Positions 20,102 through 28,721 of a stretch of DNA of 47,790 nucleotides are shown here, one piece after another. Source of the DNA: CAZMGG01 sp964565715. GTDB lineage: Bacteria > Planctomycetota > UBA1135 > UBA2386. Positions within the stretch are counted from its first letter, which is position 1; every line of letters begins with the position of its first letter. The translations under genes were made by a program, and so were the position numbers. Location: NCBI GenBank assembly GCA_964565715.1, contig CAZMGG010000031.1:1-47790 (forward strand). Reading direction: 5' to 3'. The notes below the pieces were generated by a model. That model ran no database searches. It was not told the DNA's origin and saw nothing but the letters and a program-made list of their open reading frames with translations.

Positions 20102-21073
20102 CTAGCGCGGCCGCCGCCCGCCGTCCTTGCCCGTCGCCGGCGCCTCGGAGCCGGTCCTGGCCGCCGCACGGGTCCGCGCCACCTCGAGGTCCGGTCCGGC
20201 ACCGACCGCCTCGACGTAGCGATCGAGCCGCCATGGCGCACCGGCCCGGGCCCGCAACGGATGCGCTGGCGGCAGCAGGTGCCAGAGTTCCTGTTCGAGC
20301 CGCAGGCCGAGCCAGGCCATGCCGAGCCGGGTCGCGTGCAGCCGATCGCCCTGCAGGAGGTCGCCGGGGCCGGTGGCCAGCGCGCCGTCGGCGAGCGGCA
20401 GGGCGACGCCGTCCTCCTTGAGCGCCTTCACCTCGCGCGCCAGGGGGAACAGCCGGACGTTGCCGCGGTCCTTCGCCCACACGGCGATCGCCTCGTTCAT
20501 CGCCGCCAGCTGTTCCGGCGGCGGCACCCAGGACGGCGCCAGCATGCGGGCGGCGGCGCCGCGCATGTCGGCCAGATCGCCGATCAGCATGGGGCAGCGC
20601 AGTTCCGCCAGCAGATCGAGCCCCTGCCGCAGGCGTGCCATGCGGAAGCCGGCCTCGTCCTGGCCGCGCGGCACGGCGCCGTAGCCGAACCAGAACAGGA
20701 AGTCGATGCCCACCAGCAGGTCCGGTTCGGCCCGCAGGGCCCGTTTGACCTGGCGACCGCCGCTGCTCACCGGGTCGCGGAACATCATCAGGTCGGCGTA
20801 GCTGGAGATCTGCGCGTCCTGGCCGTCGAGGCGGGGCGCCAGCACCTGCTGCAGGGAGACGGTGTCGTTGCCGGCCTCACCGCCGAACAGCGGACCATCG
20901 CGGAAGCCGGCGCTGACCGAGGCGCCGAGGATGGCCACGCGCTGCGGCGCCCGGACCGCCTGGTCCGGTGTCGCCGGTGTCGCCGGCGCCTGGGCGGACG
21001 CCGACCACGGCATCGCCAGGGCGACCAGCAAGGTCAGCGCGGGGAACGGACGGATGGTCTCGCTTCGGCACAT
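20102..21073 (-). CDS. exported SGNH/GDSL-type hydrolase
   Basis: The 323-residue product has a signal peptide (FPALTLLVALAMPWSASAQ). Mature-part motifs fit the SGNH fold: ILGASVSAGF (block I, nucleophile Ser), a block with GDLADMRGAA, and LLQGDRLHATRLGMAWLG (block V, with the catalytic Asp and His). Such enzymes act as esterases, lipases or carbohydrate deacetylases in the periplasm or outside; the substrate cannot be told. The C-terminus is Arg/Ala-rich and low in complexity. It is the first gene of the run leading to the SAM hydroxide adenosyltransferase and arginase genes. It diverges from the glycosyltransferase gene, with just 27 bases between the starts. Confidence 0.85.
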   Translation of the reverse strand: MCRSETIRPFPALTLLVALAMPWSASAQAPATPATPDQAVRAPQRVAILGASVSAGFRDGPLFGGEAGNDTVSLQQVLAPRLDGQDAQISSYADLMMFRDPVSSGGRQVKRALRAEPDLLVGIDFLFWFGYGAVPRGQDEAGFRMARLRQGLDLLAELRCPMLIGDLADMRGAAARMLAPSWVPPPEQLAAMNEAIAVWAKDRGNVRLFPLAREVKALKEDGVALPLADGALATGPGDLLQGDRLHATRLGMAWLGLRLEQELWHLLPPAHPLRARAGAPWRLDRYVEAVGAGPDLEVARTRAAARTGSEAPATGKDGGRRPR

Positions 21074-21100
21074 GCCGGCGATGGTATCCTCCCGCAGCCC

Positions 21101-21954
21101 ATGCACGGCCCGCGGACCGTCTCCCTCGTCATCCCCGCCTACAACGAGGCCGAGACCATCGCCCACGTCGTGGAGGAGTTCCGCCAGGAGCCGTGCCTGG
21201 ACGAGATCCTGGTGGTCGACAACAACTGCACCGACGGCACCGCCGAACTGGCCCGCAAGGCCGGCGCCCGGGTCGTGCCGGAGTCGCGCGGCGAGGAACG
21301 CGCGGCGCGCACCGCCCGCCAGGGCCACCCCCCCGGGCCCAGCATGGTGCGGGTGGGGGCCGGCGGCCGCTTACCCGCNNNNNNNNNNCCGCGTTGCTCG
21401 CCGGCATGGACGCCGCCAAGGGCGACATCCTCGTGCTGGTCGAGGCCGACGGCAGTTTCCGCGCCCGCGACGTCGAGAAGCTGCTGGCCTACCTCGACGA
21501 CGCCGGCATGGTGATGGGCACCCGCACCACCCGGCAGATGGTCGAGCAGGGCGCCAACATGCGATTCCTGCTGCGCTGGGGCAACGTGTTCATGGCGAAG
21601 TACCTGCAGCTCCTGTGGCTGCGGCCGATGGAGCCCCGCTTCACCGACGTCGGCTGCACCTACCGGGCGCTGACCCGGGAGACCTGGCAGCGGATCCGCC
21701 CCCTGCTCCGCGAGACCGGCCCGGCCTTCTCGCCGGAGATGATGTGCGCAGCCCTGCAGACCCGGACCCGGGTGATCGAGATCCCGGTCACCTACTCCCG
21801 GCGGCTGGGCGGCGCATCCAAGCACTCGGACACCCTGGGCCGGCAGGCGCGGACGGCCTGGAAGATGTGGCGCACCATCAGCCGCAAGCGGTTCTTCGAG
21901 CGGAGCCGGCCGGACCCGACTCCGGACTCGCGCCGGGGCGAAGGCCCACAGTAG
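21101..21954 (+). CDS. glycosyltransferase family 2 protein, interrupted by an assembly gap
   Basis: The N-terminal half reads as a GT2 (dolichol-phosphate-mannose-synthase-like) domain: VSLVIPAYNEAETIAHVVEEF with the NDP-sugar site, and LDEILVVDNNCTDGT. Beyond the gap the frame shifts and continues as ALLAGMDAAKGDILVLVEADGSF (the DxD-type acidic motif), then TDVGCTYRALTRETW. It closes with Arg-rich residues before the TAG at 21952. Codons before the gap (about 21295-21378) look anomalous for the family: the usual GYGAA segment is missing, so this stretch may be poor-quality sequence. It probably attaches a sugar to a lipid or polysaccharide precursor. The gene leads a cluster with a UGM-like flavoprotein and two methyltransferases. 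Confidence 0.8.
21379..21388. other. run of 10 N: assembly gap inside the glycosyltransferase gene
   Basis: Ten undetermined bases break the reading frame of the GT2 gene. Ten is a common placeholder for a gap of unknown size, and the preceding ~85 bases translate to sequence atypical of the family. The true gene may be continuous. Confidence 0.98.
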
Positions 21955-22085
21955 ACTCTCCCGCCCTCCTCGACGAGCCAGCCCTGGCATCGGCCGTTGG
22001 AGGCCCGATCCCGACCCAGCCCCATCGCAGCCGATACACCCGAGAGCGCGCCCGTCGGGCGACCGCGAGCCCGAGCATCCGATTC

Positions 22086-23507
22086 ATGAGCAAGCACGTT
22101 GTGATCCTGGGCGGGGGCCTGGCCGGACTGTCCTGCGGCTACGAACTGCAGAAGGCCGGCGTCCGGGTCACCGTGCTGGAGCGGGAGCCGTTCGTCGGCG
22201 GCATGGCGGCGTCGTTCGTCGAGGACGGCGACGAGTACTGGACCTACGACTTCGGGCCGCACCGCTTCCACAGCAAGGACGAGAACCTCATCCAGCACGT
22301 CCGGGACATCCTGGGCGACAACGTGGTGACCGCCCAGCGGCTGAGCCGCATCCTGCTGTTCGATCAGCTCATCGAGTACCCGCTGCGCGCCGGCGACGTG
22401 CTGCGCAAGATGCCGAAGCTGATGATGGTGAAGGCGATGCTGGACTACGCCTGGGTGCGGATCCAGGACGTGCTGCGCCTGCGCAAGTTCGACGACAAGA
22501 GCTTCGAGAGCTGGGTGGTCCGCCGCTACGGCTGGACCCTCTACCGGATCTTCTTCGGCGAGTACACCGAGAAGACCTGGGGCATGTCGCCGAGCCGGAT
22601 CTCCGCCACCTGGGCCAGCCAGCGGATCACCCTGCTGAACCTCTGGGACACCATCGTCAAGACCCTGCGGCCGCCGACGACGGCCGAGGGACCGCGCACC
22701 CTGGTGCGCGAGTTCATCTACCCGAAGCTGGGCGGCATCGGCGAGCTGGCCCGGGGCTACGCCCGCGAGATCGAGAAGATGGGCGGTACCGTGCTGACCA
22801 ACGCGCCGGCGGTGCGCATCTTCCGCGACGGCAACCGGGTGACCGGCGTCGAGTACGGCAAGCACCACCGCGAGACGATCACCGGCGACACCTACGTCAA
22901 CACCATCCCGGTGACCGGCATGGTCAAGGCGCTCAACCCGGCGGCCCCCAGCGAGGTGATCGCCGCCGCCGAGCAGCTCAAGCACCTGTCCATCGTGTTC
23001 GTCTACCTGAAGCTGAACCGGAAGTCGGTGTCGCCCGACTCCTGGGTCTACCTGCCGGAACGCAAGCTGAAGGTGCACCGCATCTCCGAGTTCCGCAACT
23101 TCAGCCCCCACTGCGCCCCCGCGGGCAAGACCCTGGTGTGCTGCGAGATCACCTGCAAGCGTGGCGACGAGATCTGGCGCGGCAGCAAGGAGCAGCTCCA
23201 GGAGCTGGCCGCCGACGACCTGGCGCGGATCGGCTTCATCGACAAGAGCGAGGTCATCGACTCCGTGGTGAAGAAGATCCCGTACGCCTACCCGGTCTAC
23301 GAGGTCGGCTACGAGCAGCACGAGGACGTGGTCAAGGCCTTCGTGCACGGCCTCGACAACCTGCACAGCACCGGCCGGCAGGGCGCCTACCGCTACAACA
23401 ACATGGACCAGTCGGTGGAGATGGGCCGCAAGCTGGCCTGGGAGCTGGCGTCGGGCACCTCCTCCGGGTTCGAGCGGGTCGCCACCGGCAAGGAGTACTT
23501 CGGCTGA
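22086..23507 (+). CDS. FAD-dependent oxidoreductase resembling UDP-galactopyranose mutase / protoporphyrinogen-oxidase-like
   Basis: The 473-residue protein starts with a Rossmann FAD-binding motif (VVILGGGLAGLSCGYELQ), followed by REPFVGGMAAS and a GPHRFHSK segment typical of the UGM/amine-oxidase-like superfamily. The central part has TEKTWGMSPSRISATWASQRI. The C-terminus contains RYNNMDQSVEMGRKLAWEL, which resembles the FAD-pyrophosphate site of this family. Proteins annotated as NAD(P)-binding or protoporphyrinogen-oxidase-like are often found in glycan clusters, and the neighbours here (GT2 upstream, two methyltransferases downstream) favour a sugar-nucleotide role over haem synthesis. 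The ATG at 22086 follows the GT2 stop by 131 bases. Exact substrate is unknown. Confidence 0.82.
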   Translation: MSKHVVILGGGLAGLSCGYELQKAGVRVTVLEREPFVGGMAASFVEDGDEYWTYDFGPHRFHSKDENLIQHVRDILGDNVVTAQRLSRILLFDQLIEYPLRAGDVLRKMPKLMMVKAMLDYAWVRIQDVLRLRKFDDKSFESWVVRRYGWTLYRIFFGEYTEKTWGMSPSRISATWASQRITLLNLWDTIVKTLRPPTTAEGPRTLVREFIYPKLGGIGELARGYAREIEKMGGTVLTNAPAVRIFRDGNRVTGVEYGKHHRETITGDTYVNTIPVTGMVKALNPAAPSEVIAAAEQLKHLSIVFVYLKLNRKSVSPDSWVYLPERKLKVHRISEFRNFSPHCAPAGKTLVCCEITCKRGDEIWRGSKEQLQELAADDLARIGFIDKSEVIDSVVKKIPYAYPVYEVGYEQHEDVVKAFVHGLDNLHSTGRQGAYRYNNMDQSVEMGRKLAWELASGTSSGFERVATGKEYFG

Positions 23508-24439
23508 TGACCGCGCCGCCGTCGGAGCGCGACGCGGCGCGCCCCGGCGCCGTGGTGGTGTCGCATTGCCAGCTGTGCGGCTCCGACCAGCGGCGCCCGC
23601 GCTTCCAGGACGGGCCGTTCACCGTGGTCGAGTGCACCTGCGGCCTGGTCTACGTCACGCCGCGGCTCACCGGCGAGGCCCTGGCCGAGGTCTACGGCGC
23701 CGACTACTGGAAGAGCGACAACCCCAAGCTGAAGGGCTACGCCGACTACGCCAGCGAGGCGGTGCTCTACCTGCGCACCTACCAGCGCCGCATGCGGCTG
23801 GTCCGGCGCTGGCTGCCGGAGCGGGCCCGCATCCTCGACGTCGGCTGCGCCGCCGGCTACTTCCTGCGCGTCGCCGCCCGCGACGGCCACGACGTGCGGG
23901 GCATCGAGCCGTCGGCGGCGATCGCCCGGGAGGCCGTGCGCGAGCTGGGCGAGGACCGCATCCACGTCGGCGACCTGCAGACGGCGCCGGTGGAACGCGG
24001 CTTCGCGCCCGGCGCCTTCGACCTGATCACCCTGTGGGACGTGATCGAGCACGTGCCGGACCCGCAGGCGATGCTGGCGCGGGTGCGCGAGCTGCTCGCG
24101 CCCGGCGGCCGGCTGCTGCTGGAGACGCAGAACGTGGCGAGCCGCTGGGCCCGGCTGCTGGGCCGCCGCTGGCACCACTACAAGCACGAGGAGCACCTCT
24201 ACCACTTCTCGCCGGCCACCATCGCCCGGCTGCTGGCGCAGTGCGGGTTCGTGGTCGAGCACTGCGGCGCCGCCTACGCCGGCAAGTACGTCTCGTTCGG
24301 CTTCATCGCCGAGCGCGCCGGCCGGCTGGGGCGGATCCCCGGGCTGCTGTTCCGGCCGCTGTCGCTGCTCCGCCACGTCGGCGTCTACGTCAACCCGCGC
24401 GACGAGATCGTGGTCGTGACGGCCCCCAAACCGCGGTAG
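23507..24439 (+). CDS. class I SAM-dependent methyltransferase with N-terminal zinc ribbon
   Basis: The 310-residue product has an N-terminal Cys-rich segment (SHCQLCGS then VECTCGLVYVTPR), a typical CxxC...CxC zinc-ribbon preface. The SAM-binding motif I ILDVGCAAGYFLR lies near residue 110, with DLITLWDVIEHVPDP (motif IV region) and LLAPGGRLLLETQN further on. This architecture is common in methyltransferases of polysaccharide and natural-product clusters. The start codon overlaps the preceding oxidoreductase stop by one base (TGATG at 23505-23509), so translation is coupled. The gene is followed by another methyltransferase 4 bases downstream. A sugar-methylation role is inferred only from context. 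Confidence 0.87.
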   Translation: MTAPPSERDAARPGAVVVSHCQLCGSDQRRPRFQDGPFTVVECTCGLVYVTPRLTGEALAEVYGADYWKSDNPKLKGYADYASEAVLYLRTYQRRMRLVRRWLPERARILDVGCAAGYFLRVAARDGHDVRGIEPSAAIAREAVRELGEDRIHVGDLQTAPVERGFAPGAFDLITLWDVIEHVPDPQAMLARVRELLAPGGRLLLETQNVASRWARLLGRRWHHYKHEEHLYHFSPATIARLLAQCGFVVEHCGAAYAGKYVSFGFIAERAGRLGRIPGLLFRPLSLLRHVGVYVNPRDEIVVVTAPKPR

Positions 24440-24443
24440 GTCG

Positions 24444-25193
24444 ATGGAACTCAGCGCCTACCTCGCCTTCGCCGCCCTGGAGGACCACCACTTCTGGTTC
24501 GTCAGCCGCCGGCGCATCTTCTTCGACCTGCTGGACCGGGCCCTGCGCGGCCGCCGCGACCTGGACGTGCTGGAGATCGGCTGCGGCACCGGCGGCATGC
24601 TCGGGCCGATGCAGCGCTACGGCACGGTGCACGGCATCGACATCGCCCACGAGTTCGTCGCCCACTGCCGGAAGCGCGGCTTCGACCGCCTGCTGACCGC
24701 GTCGGGCTACGAGCTGCCGCTCCGCGACGCCAGCTTCGACGTGGTCGGCCTGTTCGACACCATGGAGCACATCCCGGACGACCGCCGCGCCCTGCAGGAG
24801 GTCTGCCGCGTGCTGAAGCCCGGCGGCACCTGCTTCGTGTCGGTGCCCGCCTACCAGTGGCTGTGGTCGCAGAACGACAAGATCGCCCACCACTGCCGGC
24901 GCTACACCGCCACGCGCCTGCGCGGGGTGCTGGAGCAGGCCGGCCTCGAGGTGCAGCGGCTCAGCTACTTCAACACGCTGCTGTTCCCGATGATCGTGCC
25001 GGCGGTGCTGACCCAGAAGGCGCTGGCCGCGCTGGGCCGGCTGCCGAAGGACTACAACAACAGCAGCGTGCCGCTGCCCGGCCCGCTGAACCGTCTGTTC
25101 ACCTGGATCATGTCGTCGGAGCGCTACGTGCTCCGCCACCTGGACCTGCCGGTGGGCCACTCGCTGCTGGCCCTGGCCCGGCGCCCGGGCTAG
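24444..25193 (+). CDS. class I SAM-dependent methyltransferase
   Basis: This 249-residue protein has the SAM-binding motif VLEIGCGTGGMLGPM near residue 47 and GIDIAHEFVAHCRKRGF as the acidic second strand. Further motifs are FDVVGLFDTMEHIPDD (motif II) and VLKPGGTCFVSVPAYQWLW, a pattern also common in sugar or lipid modification clusters. The N-terminal LEDHHFWFVSRRRIFFDLL is typical of the same family. It follows the zinc-ribbon methyltransferase by 4 bases. The stop codon (TAG, 25191-25193) interlocks with the stop of the convergent PpiD-like gene through a shared CTAG. Substrate unknown. Confidence 0.88.
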   Translation: MELSAYLAFAALEDHHFWFVSRRRIFFDLLDRALRGRRDLDVLEIGCGTGGMLGPMQRYGTVHGIDIAHEFVAHCRKRGFDRLLTASGYELPLRDASFDVVGLFDTMEHIPDDRRALQEVCRVLKPGGTCFVSVPAYQWLWSQNDKIAHHCRRYTATRLRGVLEQAGLEVQRLSYFNTLLFPMIVPAVLTQKALAALGRLPKDYNNSSVPLPGPLNRLFTWIMSSERYVLRHLDLPVGHSLLALARRPG

Positions 25194-27547
25194 CGGGGCG
25201 CGCCGCCCGGCGCCACGGTGGCTTCCTGCTGGCGCGCCTGGAACGAGTAGCGCGCCTTCAGGGCCTCCAGGGTGAAGGACTGGCTGATCGCGTCGGCCAC
25301 GCGGCTCTCCCGGAAGGTCCGCAGGCCCTGCTCGACGATCTGCATGTACTCCCGGCGCTCGACGTCGGCCATGGTCAACGGCTCGACCTTCTCGCACAGG
25401 GCCAGGTACCACTTGCGGTTGGTGGCGTCCTCGACCAGTTCGGTGCTCTCGCCCTGCTTCAGGGCGGCGACGCCGCCGCCGGTCCACAGGAACTTCGCCG
25501 GCTCGCCGTAGCGCTCGCTCCAGCGCGGCAGGCTGGTCAGATCGCGGCGCAGCGGGGCGAGGGTCTGCAGCGCGAAGCCGGCCTCCTGCACCGCGGTCGT
25601 GAAGATCTCGGCGTAGTGCTTGCGGGCGGCGGCCTTGACCTCGGCCAGGATCGCCTCGTCGACGCTCTTGGTCACCTCGGCCAGCTTCGCCTCCTTGGCG
25701 GCCAGTTCGGCCTTGGCCTGGTCGAGCTGCCGCTGCCAGGTCGCCGCGGCGTCCGAGCCGGGCCGCGCCCCGGTCACCATGGTCTGGGCCCGGTCGATGC
25801 GCGCCTGCACGTCCTTCTCCCAGGTCGCCATCTGCTCGTCGATGCGGCCCTGCCGCTTGCCCTCGATCTCGGGCACCGCGGCGCCGGCCTTCTCCTTGCC
25901 CAGACGCAGCAGGGCATCCTCCAGCGCCTTCTTCTTGGCGTCGGCCTGCTCCCGGGCGCGAGTGGTGTAGAAGGTCTCCTTCAGCTTGTCCTTGATGGAG
26001 TCGAACTCCTTCAGGGGCCGGACGATCATCTCGGTGACCTTGAACGCCATCACCACCTTGGTGGTGCGGCCGACCTGGGCGCCGAGGTCGCCGACGTTGG
26101 GCACGTTGACGGCGATGAACGGGCTGCTCCACTGGCCCAGGTCGCCCAGGTCCTTGAGCTGGTCGGCGTTCTTCGGACCGGGGACCTCGGCGGTGCGGCA
26201 GCCGGTGCGGCCGGCGGTGGCGGCGGTGAACGCGGCGGGGAAGTCCCAGGCGAGGCGGGCGGCCTTCAGGGCCTCGTCGGCCTGGTCGGCGGCGAGCTGC
26301 TTCGCCGCGAGCTCGGTGGTCTTCTGCGCCACGTCGTCCTTCAGGGCCTGGTCGTCGGGCTTCTCCTTCTGCCTGGCCTCGGCCTCGTCCTTGGCCTGCT
26401 GCGCCAGGCCGCGGGCCTGGATGGCGGCGATCAGGGCGTCGTTGGCGGGCTTGAGGGCCTCGCTGCGCTGGTCGCGCAGGGTCTGCAGCAGCTTCTGCAT
26501 CGCCTGGTTGGCCAGCGCCGCCTTGTGCAGCTCAGCGCGCACCCACTCCGCCTCGAACGGCGTGTGGGTCGGCGGCGGTCCGTGGATGCCCTGGCTGCCC
26601 CAGGTGGCCGGGTCGACCTTGTAGCGGGTCTCCAGGTCCTCGGAGTAGAAGCGCTGCAGCTCCTCGTCGGTCGGCGTGTAGCCCTCCAGCTCCTTCTGCC
26701 ACTGCGCCGGGTCCATCGCCGCGATCTCCAGGGCGCCGACCTGCAGCGACACGCGGTTGGTGTCGTAGACCTGGTTCAGGTTGCGATCGGCCTCGCTCAT
26801 CTTGTCGAGGAACTCACGGAGCTGCTCGTCGGTGACCGCCTCGCCGGCGCGCAGGCCGTCCTCGATGGCCTTGACGTCCAGCGACGCGACCTGCAGCGTC
26901 AGCTTCTCCTTGCCGCGCAGGAGCTGGGCCATGGCGGCGCTGTCCGAGCCATCCACCGCCAGCCCCTGCAGCCGCACGTAGTTGCCGACCCGCATGGCCT
27001 CCTTGACCACCAGGCGGTACTGGGCGAGCGAACCGAGCCCCACCCGCAGGGCGAGGGCGGTGGCGGTCATGTCCGCCACCTGCTGGCCCTGGGCCGAGGC
27101 CTGCGCCTTCCAGCCCGCCAGGGCGAACTCGATGGCCTTCTCGACCTCGAGATCCGACACCTCGATGCCCTCGGCGATCGCCGCCCGGCGCAGGATGGCC
27201 AGCATGTCGGCGCGCTCGCTCTCGCTGCCATCACCGACATCGAGCCCGGGCAGCACCGCCGCCGGCTGATAGGAGCCGCGTGCCAGCACCAGACCGAACT
27301 CGTAGTCCTCGGGCTGCAGTTCGACGGCGCGGCCCTGCACGACGATGGTCGGCAGGGCGCCGTGCTGCTGGAACAGGCGGTCGAACAGCCCCATCATCGC
27401 GCCGGTGATCGAGAACGTGACCAGGGCGAACAGGCCGGCCGTGTAGAGGATCAGCTTCTGGTACTTGCGGAAGAAGCCGAACGCGCCGCGGAACTCGTCG
27501 GCGTTGTCCTGCGGCTCCGGCACGGGCTGGTGAGCTTGGGTGGACAT
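25190..27547 (-). CDS. large membrane-anchored PpiD/SurA-like protein with coiled coils
   Basis: The 785-residue product has one N-terminal transmembrane segment (about residues 30-55, LILYTAGLFALVTFSITGAMMG) with a short cytoplasmic start, as in PpiD. After it comes an SurA-N-like helical region (about 90-160, MLAILRRAAIAEGIEVSDLEVEKAIEFAL). Long Lys/Glu/Gln-rich stretches (330-470, 530-640) look like coiled coil. I see no clear parvulin motif, though GQWSSPFIAVNVPNVGDLGAQVG and VVMAFKVTEMI match the end of a parvulin-like domain loosely. It may be a periplasmic chaperone or scaffold. It follows the Trm112-like gene by 8 bases and ends at the convergent methyltransferase gene. Confidence 0.65.
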   Translation of the reverse strand: MSTQAHQPVPEPQDNADEFRGAFGFFRKYQKLILYTAGLFALVTFSITGAMMGLFDRLFQQHGALPTIVVQGRAVELQPEDYEFGLVLARGSYQPAAVLPGLDVGDGSESERADMLAILRRAAIAEGIEVSDLEVEKAIEFALAGWKAQASAQGQQVADMTATALALRVGLGSLAQYRLVVKEAMRVGNYVRLQGLAVDGSDSAAMAQLLRGKEKLTLQVASLDVKAIEDGLRAGEAVTDEQLREFLDKMSEADRNLNQVYDTNRVSLQVGALEIAAMDPAQWQKELEGYTPTDEELQRFYSEDLETRYKVDPATWGSQGIHGPPPTHTPFEAEWVRAELHKAALANQAMQKLLQTLRDQRSEALKPANDALIAAIQARGLAQQAKDEAEARQKEKPDDQALKDDVAQKTTELAAKQLAADQADEALKAARLAWDFPAAFTAATAGRTGCRTAEVPGPKNADQLKDLGDLGQWSSPFIAVNVPNVGDLGAQVGRTTKVVMAFKVTEMIVRPLKEFDSIKDKLKETFYTTRAREQADAKKKALEDALLRLGKEKAGAAVPEIEGKRQGRIDEQMATWEKDVQARIDRAQTMVTGARPGSDAAATWQRQLDQAKAELAAKEAKLAEVTKSVDEAILAEVKAAARKHYAEIFTTAVQEAGFALQTLAPLRRDLTSLPRWSERYGEPAKFLWTGGGVAALKQGESTELVEDATNRKWYLALCEKVEPLTMADVERREYMQIVEQGLRTFRESRVADAISQSFTLEALKARYSFQARQQEATVAPGGAPR

Positions 27548-27555
27548 CGAGGGTT

Positions 27556-27843
27556 TCACTTGGCGCGCGAGGCCGGCCGCCCGGCCGCATCGGCGCTGAC
27601 ATCGAGGGGAATGGCTTCGGTGGAGAGCAGGATCGGGATGTCCTGCACGATCGGATACAGCGCCGAGCCGTCCTGGCAGACGAGGCCGGCGACCAGCTCG
27701 TCGGCGACCTTCTGGCCGCCGCGGTTGCGGACCTGGCCCTGCCGGATGGCGGCGTTCAGGGCCGCCAGCTCCGCCGGCGCCGCCGGCCGCAGCGGTTGGC
27801 GGCTGGTCGGACAACGGAGCATCTGCAGGAACTCGGGGTGCAT
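27556..27843 (-). CDS. Trm112-family protein
   Basis: Small zinc-binding-like proteins of the Trm112/UPF0434 family are predicted partners or activators of methyltransferases; the bacterial members are poorly understood. The 95-residue product has the family start EFLQMLRCPTSRQPLRPA and the later LVCQDGSALYPIVQDIPILLS. The second Cys of the first CxxC pair is replaced (CPTS) and the later Cys stands alone, so zinc binding is doubtful. The PIVQDIPILLS ending is the most diagnostic part. It lies just downstream of tRNA-Lys and 8 bases before the PpiD-like gene. The ATG at 27843 lies 17 bases downstream of the tRNA 3' end, so processing of the tRNA would leave a very short leader. Confidence 0.85.
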   Translation of the reverse strand: MHPEFLQMLRCPTSRQPLRPAAPAELAALNAAIRQGQVRNRGGQKVADELVAGLVCQDGSALYPIVQDIPILLSTEAIPLDVSADAAGRPASRAK

Positions 27844-27860
27844 CGGCTGTGGGGTGTGGG

Positions 27861-27936
27861 TGGTGAGGGCGGTAGGGCTCGAACCTACGACCTACGGCTT
27901 AAAAGGCCGCTGCTCTACCGACTGAGCTACGCCCCC
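27861..27936 (-). tRNA. tRNA-Lys (anticodon TTT)
   Basis: The minus strand reads GGGGGCG as the 5' acceptor strand, D-arm GCTC...GAGC, anticodon loop CTTTTAA (anticodon TTT), T-arm GTAGG TTCGAGC CCTAC, and CGCCCTC as the 3' acceptor strand with one G-U pair. A discriminator A and an encoded CCA follow (27861-27864). All stems pair. It lies between frr and the Trm112-like gene on the same strand. Confidence 0.96.
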
Positions 27937-28040
27937 GCGGATGCCGGACGGCGGCGCCGCCAGGAGCGGGAAGGGCGAAGATACAACAAGGACCCGGCGC
28001 ACGAAGCAAGCACGGGAGGCGGGGCTGCCAGGACCGGGGC

Positions 28041-28607
28041 TCACTCGTCCATGATCTCCTTGGTCTTGGCCTTCAGGGCATCATCGAGTTTCCCCTCGCC
28101 GGCCTTCAGTCGATCCTGGATCTGCGTGTGCAGGTCGCGGTTCTGGTCCTCGGACAGCTTGCCGTCCTTGAGGGCCTGGTCGGCGTGCTTGTTGGCCTCG
28201 CGGCGCTCGTTGCGCAGCGCCACCCGCGCCTGCTCGGTCAGGTCCTTGACCTTGGCCGCCAGCTTCTGGCGCTGCTCGCCGGACAGGGGCGGCAGGGTGA
28301 GCCGCAGCATCTTGCCCTCGGAGCTGGGGTTGAGGCCGAGGTCGGACTTGAGGATGGCCTTCTCCACCTCCTTCAGCACCGAGGCGTCGAACGGCTTGAT
28401 CAGGAGCTGCCGGGCCTCGGGCACCGAGATGTGGGCGAGCTGGTTGAGCGGGGTCGGCGAGCCGTAGTAGTCGACCCGGATGGTCTCGACCAGGGCTGGC
28501 GAGGCGCGGCCGGTGCGGATGCCGGCGAGCTGCTCGCGGAGGTGGCGGACGGACTTCTCGATCTGTTCGTCGAGATGGCCGAGGATCTTGTTGCTGGCGG
28601 GGTCCAT
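28041..28607 (-). CDS. frr: ribosome recycling factor
   Basis: RRF, with EF-G, splits post-termination ribosomes. From the ATG at 28607 the product has 188 residues, close to the usual 185, starting MDPASNKILGHLDEQIEKSV. Hallmarks include LREQLAGIRTGRASPALVETIRVDYYGSPTPL, VPEARQLLIKPFD and LTLPPLSGEQRQKLAAKVKDLTEQARVALRNERREA. An upstream in-frame ATG at 28634 would add 9 residues without family similarity, so 28607 is preferred; neither has a strong Shine-Dalgarno. It is the last protein gene of the rpsB-tsf-pyrH-frr set, 114 bases after pyrH. Confidence 0.96.
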   Translation of the reverse strand: MDPASNKILGHLDEQIEKSVRHLREQLAGIRTGRASPALVETIRVDYYGSPTPLNQLAHISVPEARQLLIKPFDASVLKEVEKAILKSDLGLNPSSEGKMLRLTLPPLSGEQRQKLAAKVKDLTEQARVALRNERREANKHADQALKDGKLSEDQNRDLHTQIQDRLKAGEGKLDDALKAKTKEIMDE

Positions 28608-28721
28608 GGCGGTCGCTCGATCAGGGGTGGCCATGGTAGCCGGCCGCGCGGCGCAGCGGAACGACGCAGCCGGCGAAGTGCCCAGGAGCGGCCCCCGCAG
28701 CCCGTTGCCCCGCCGAGGCCG

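Noticed and set aside
21101..21954. Two separate glycosyltransferase genes or a pseudogene
   Set aside because: The break coincides with the run of N, so it is an assembly gap.
22086..23507. True protoporphyrinogen oxidase of haem synthesis
   Set aside because: The superfamily match is general and the neighbours are glycan-type genes; the haem role is not supported.
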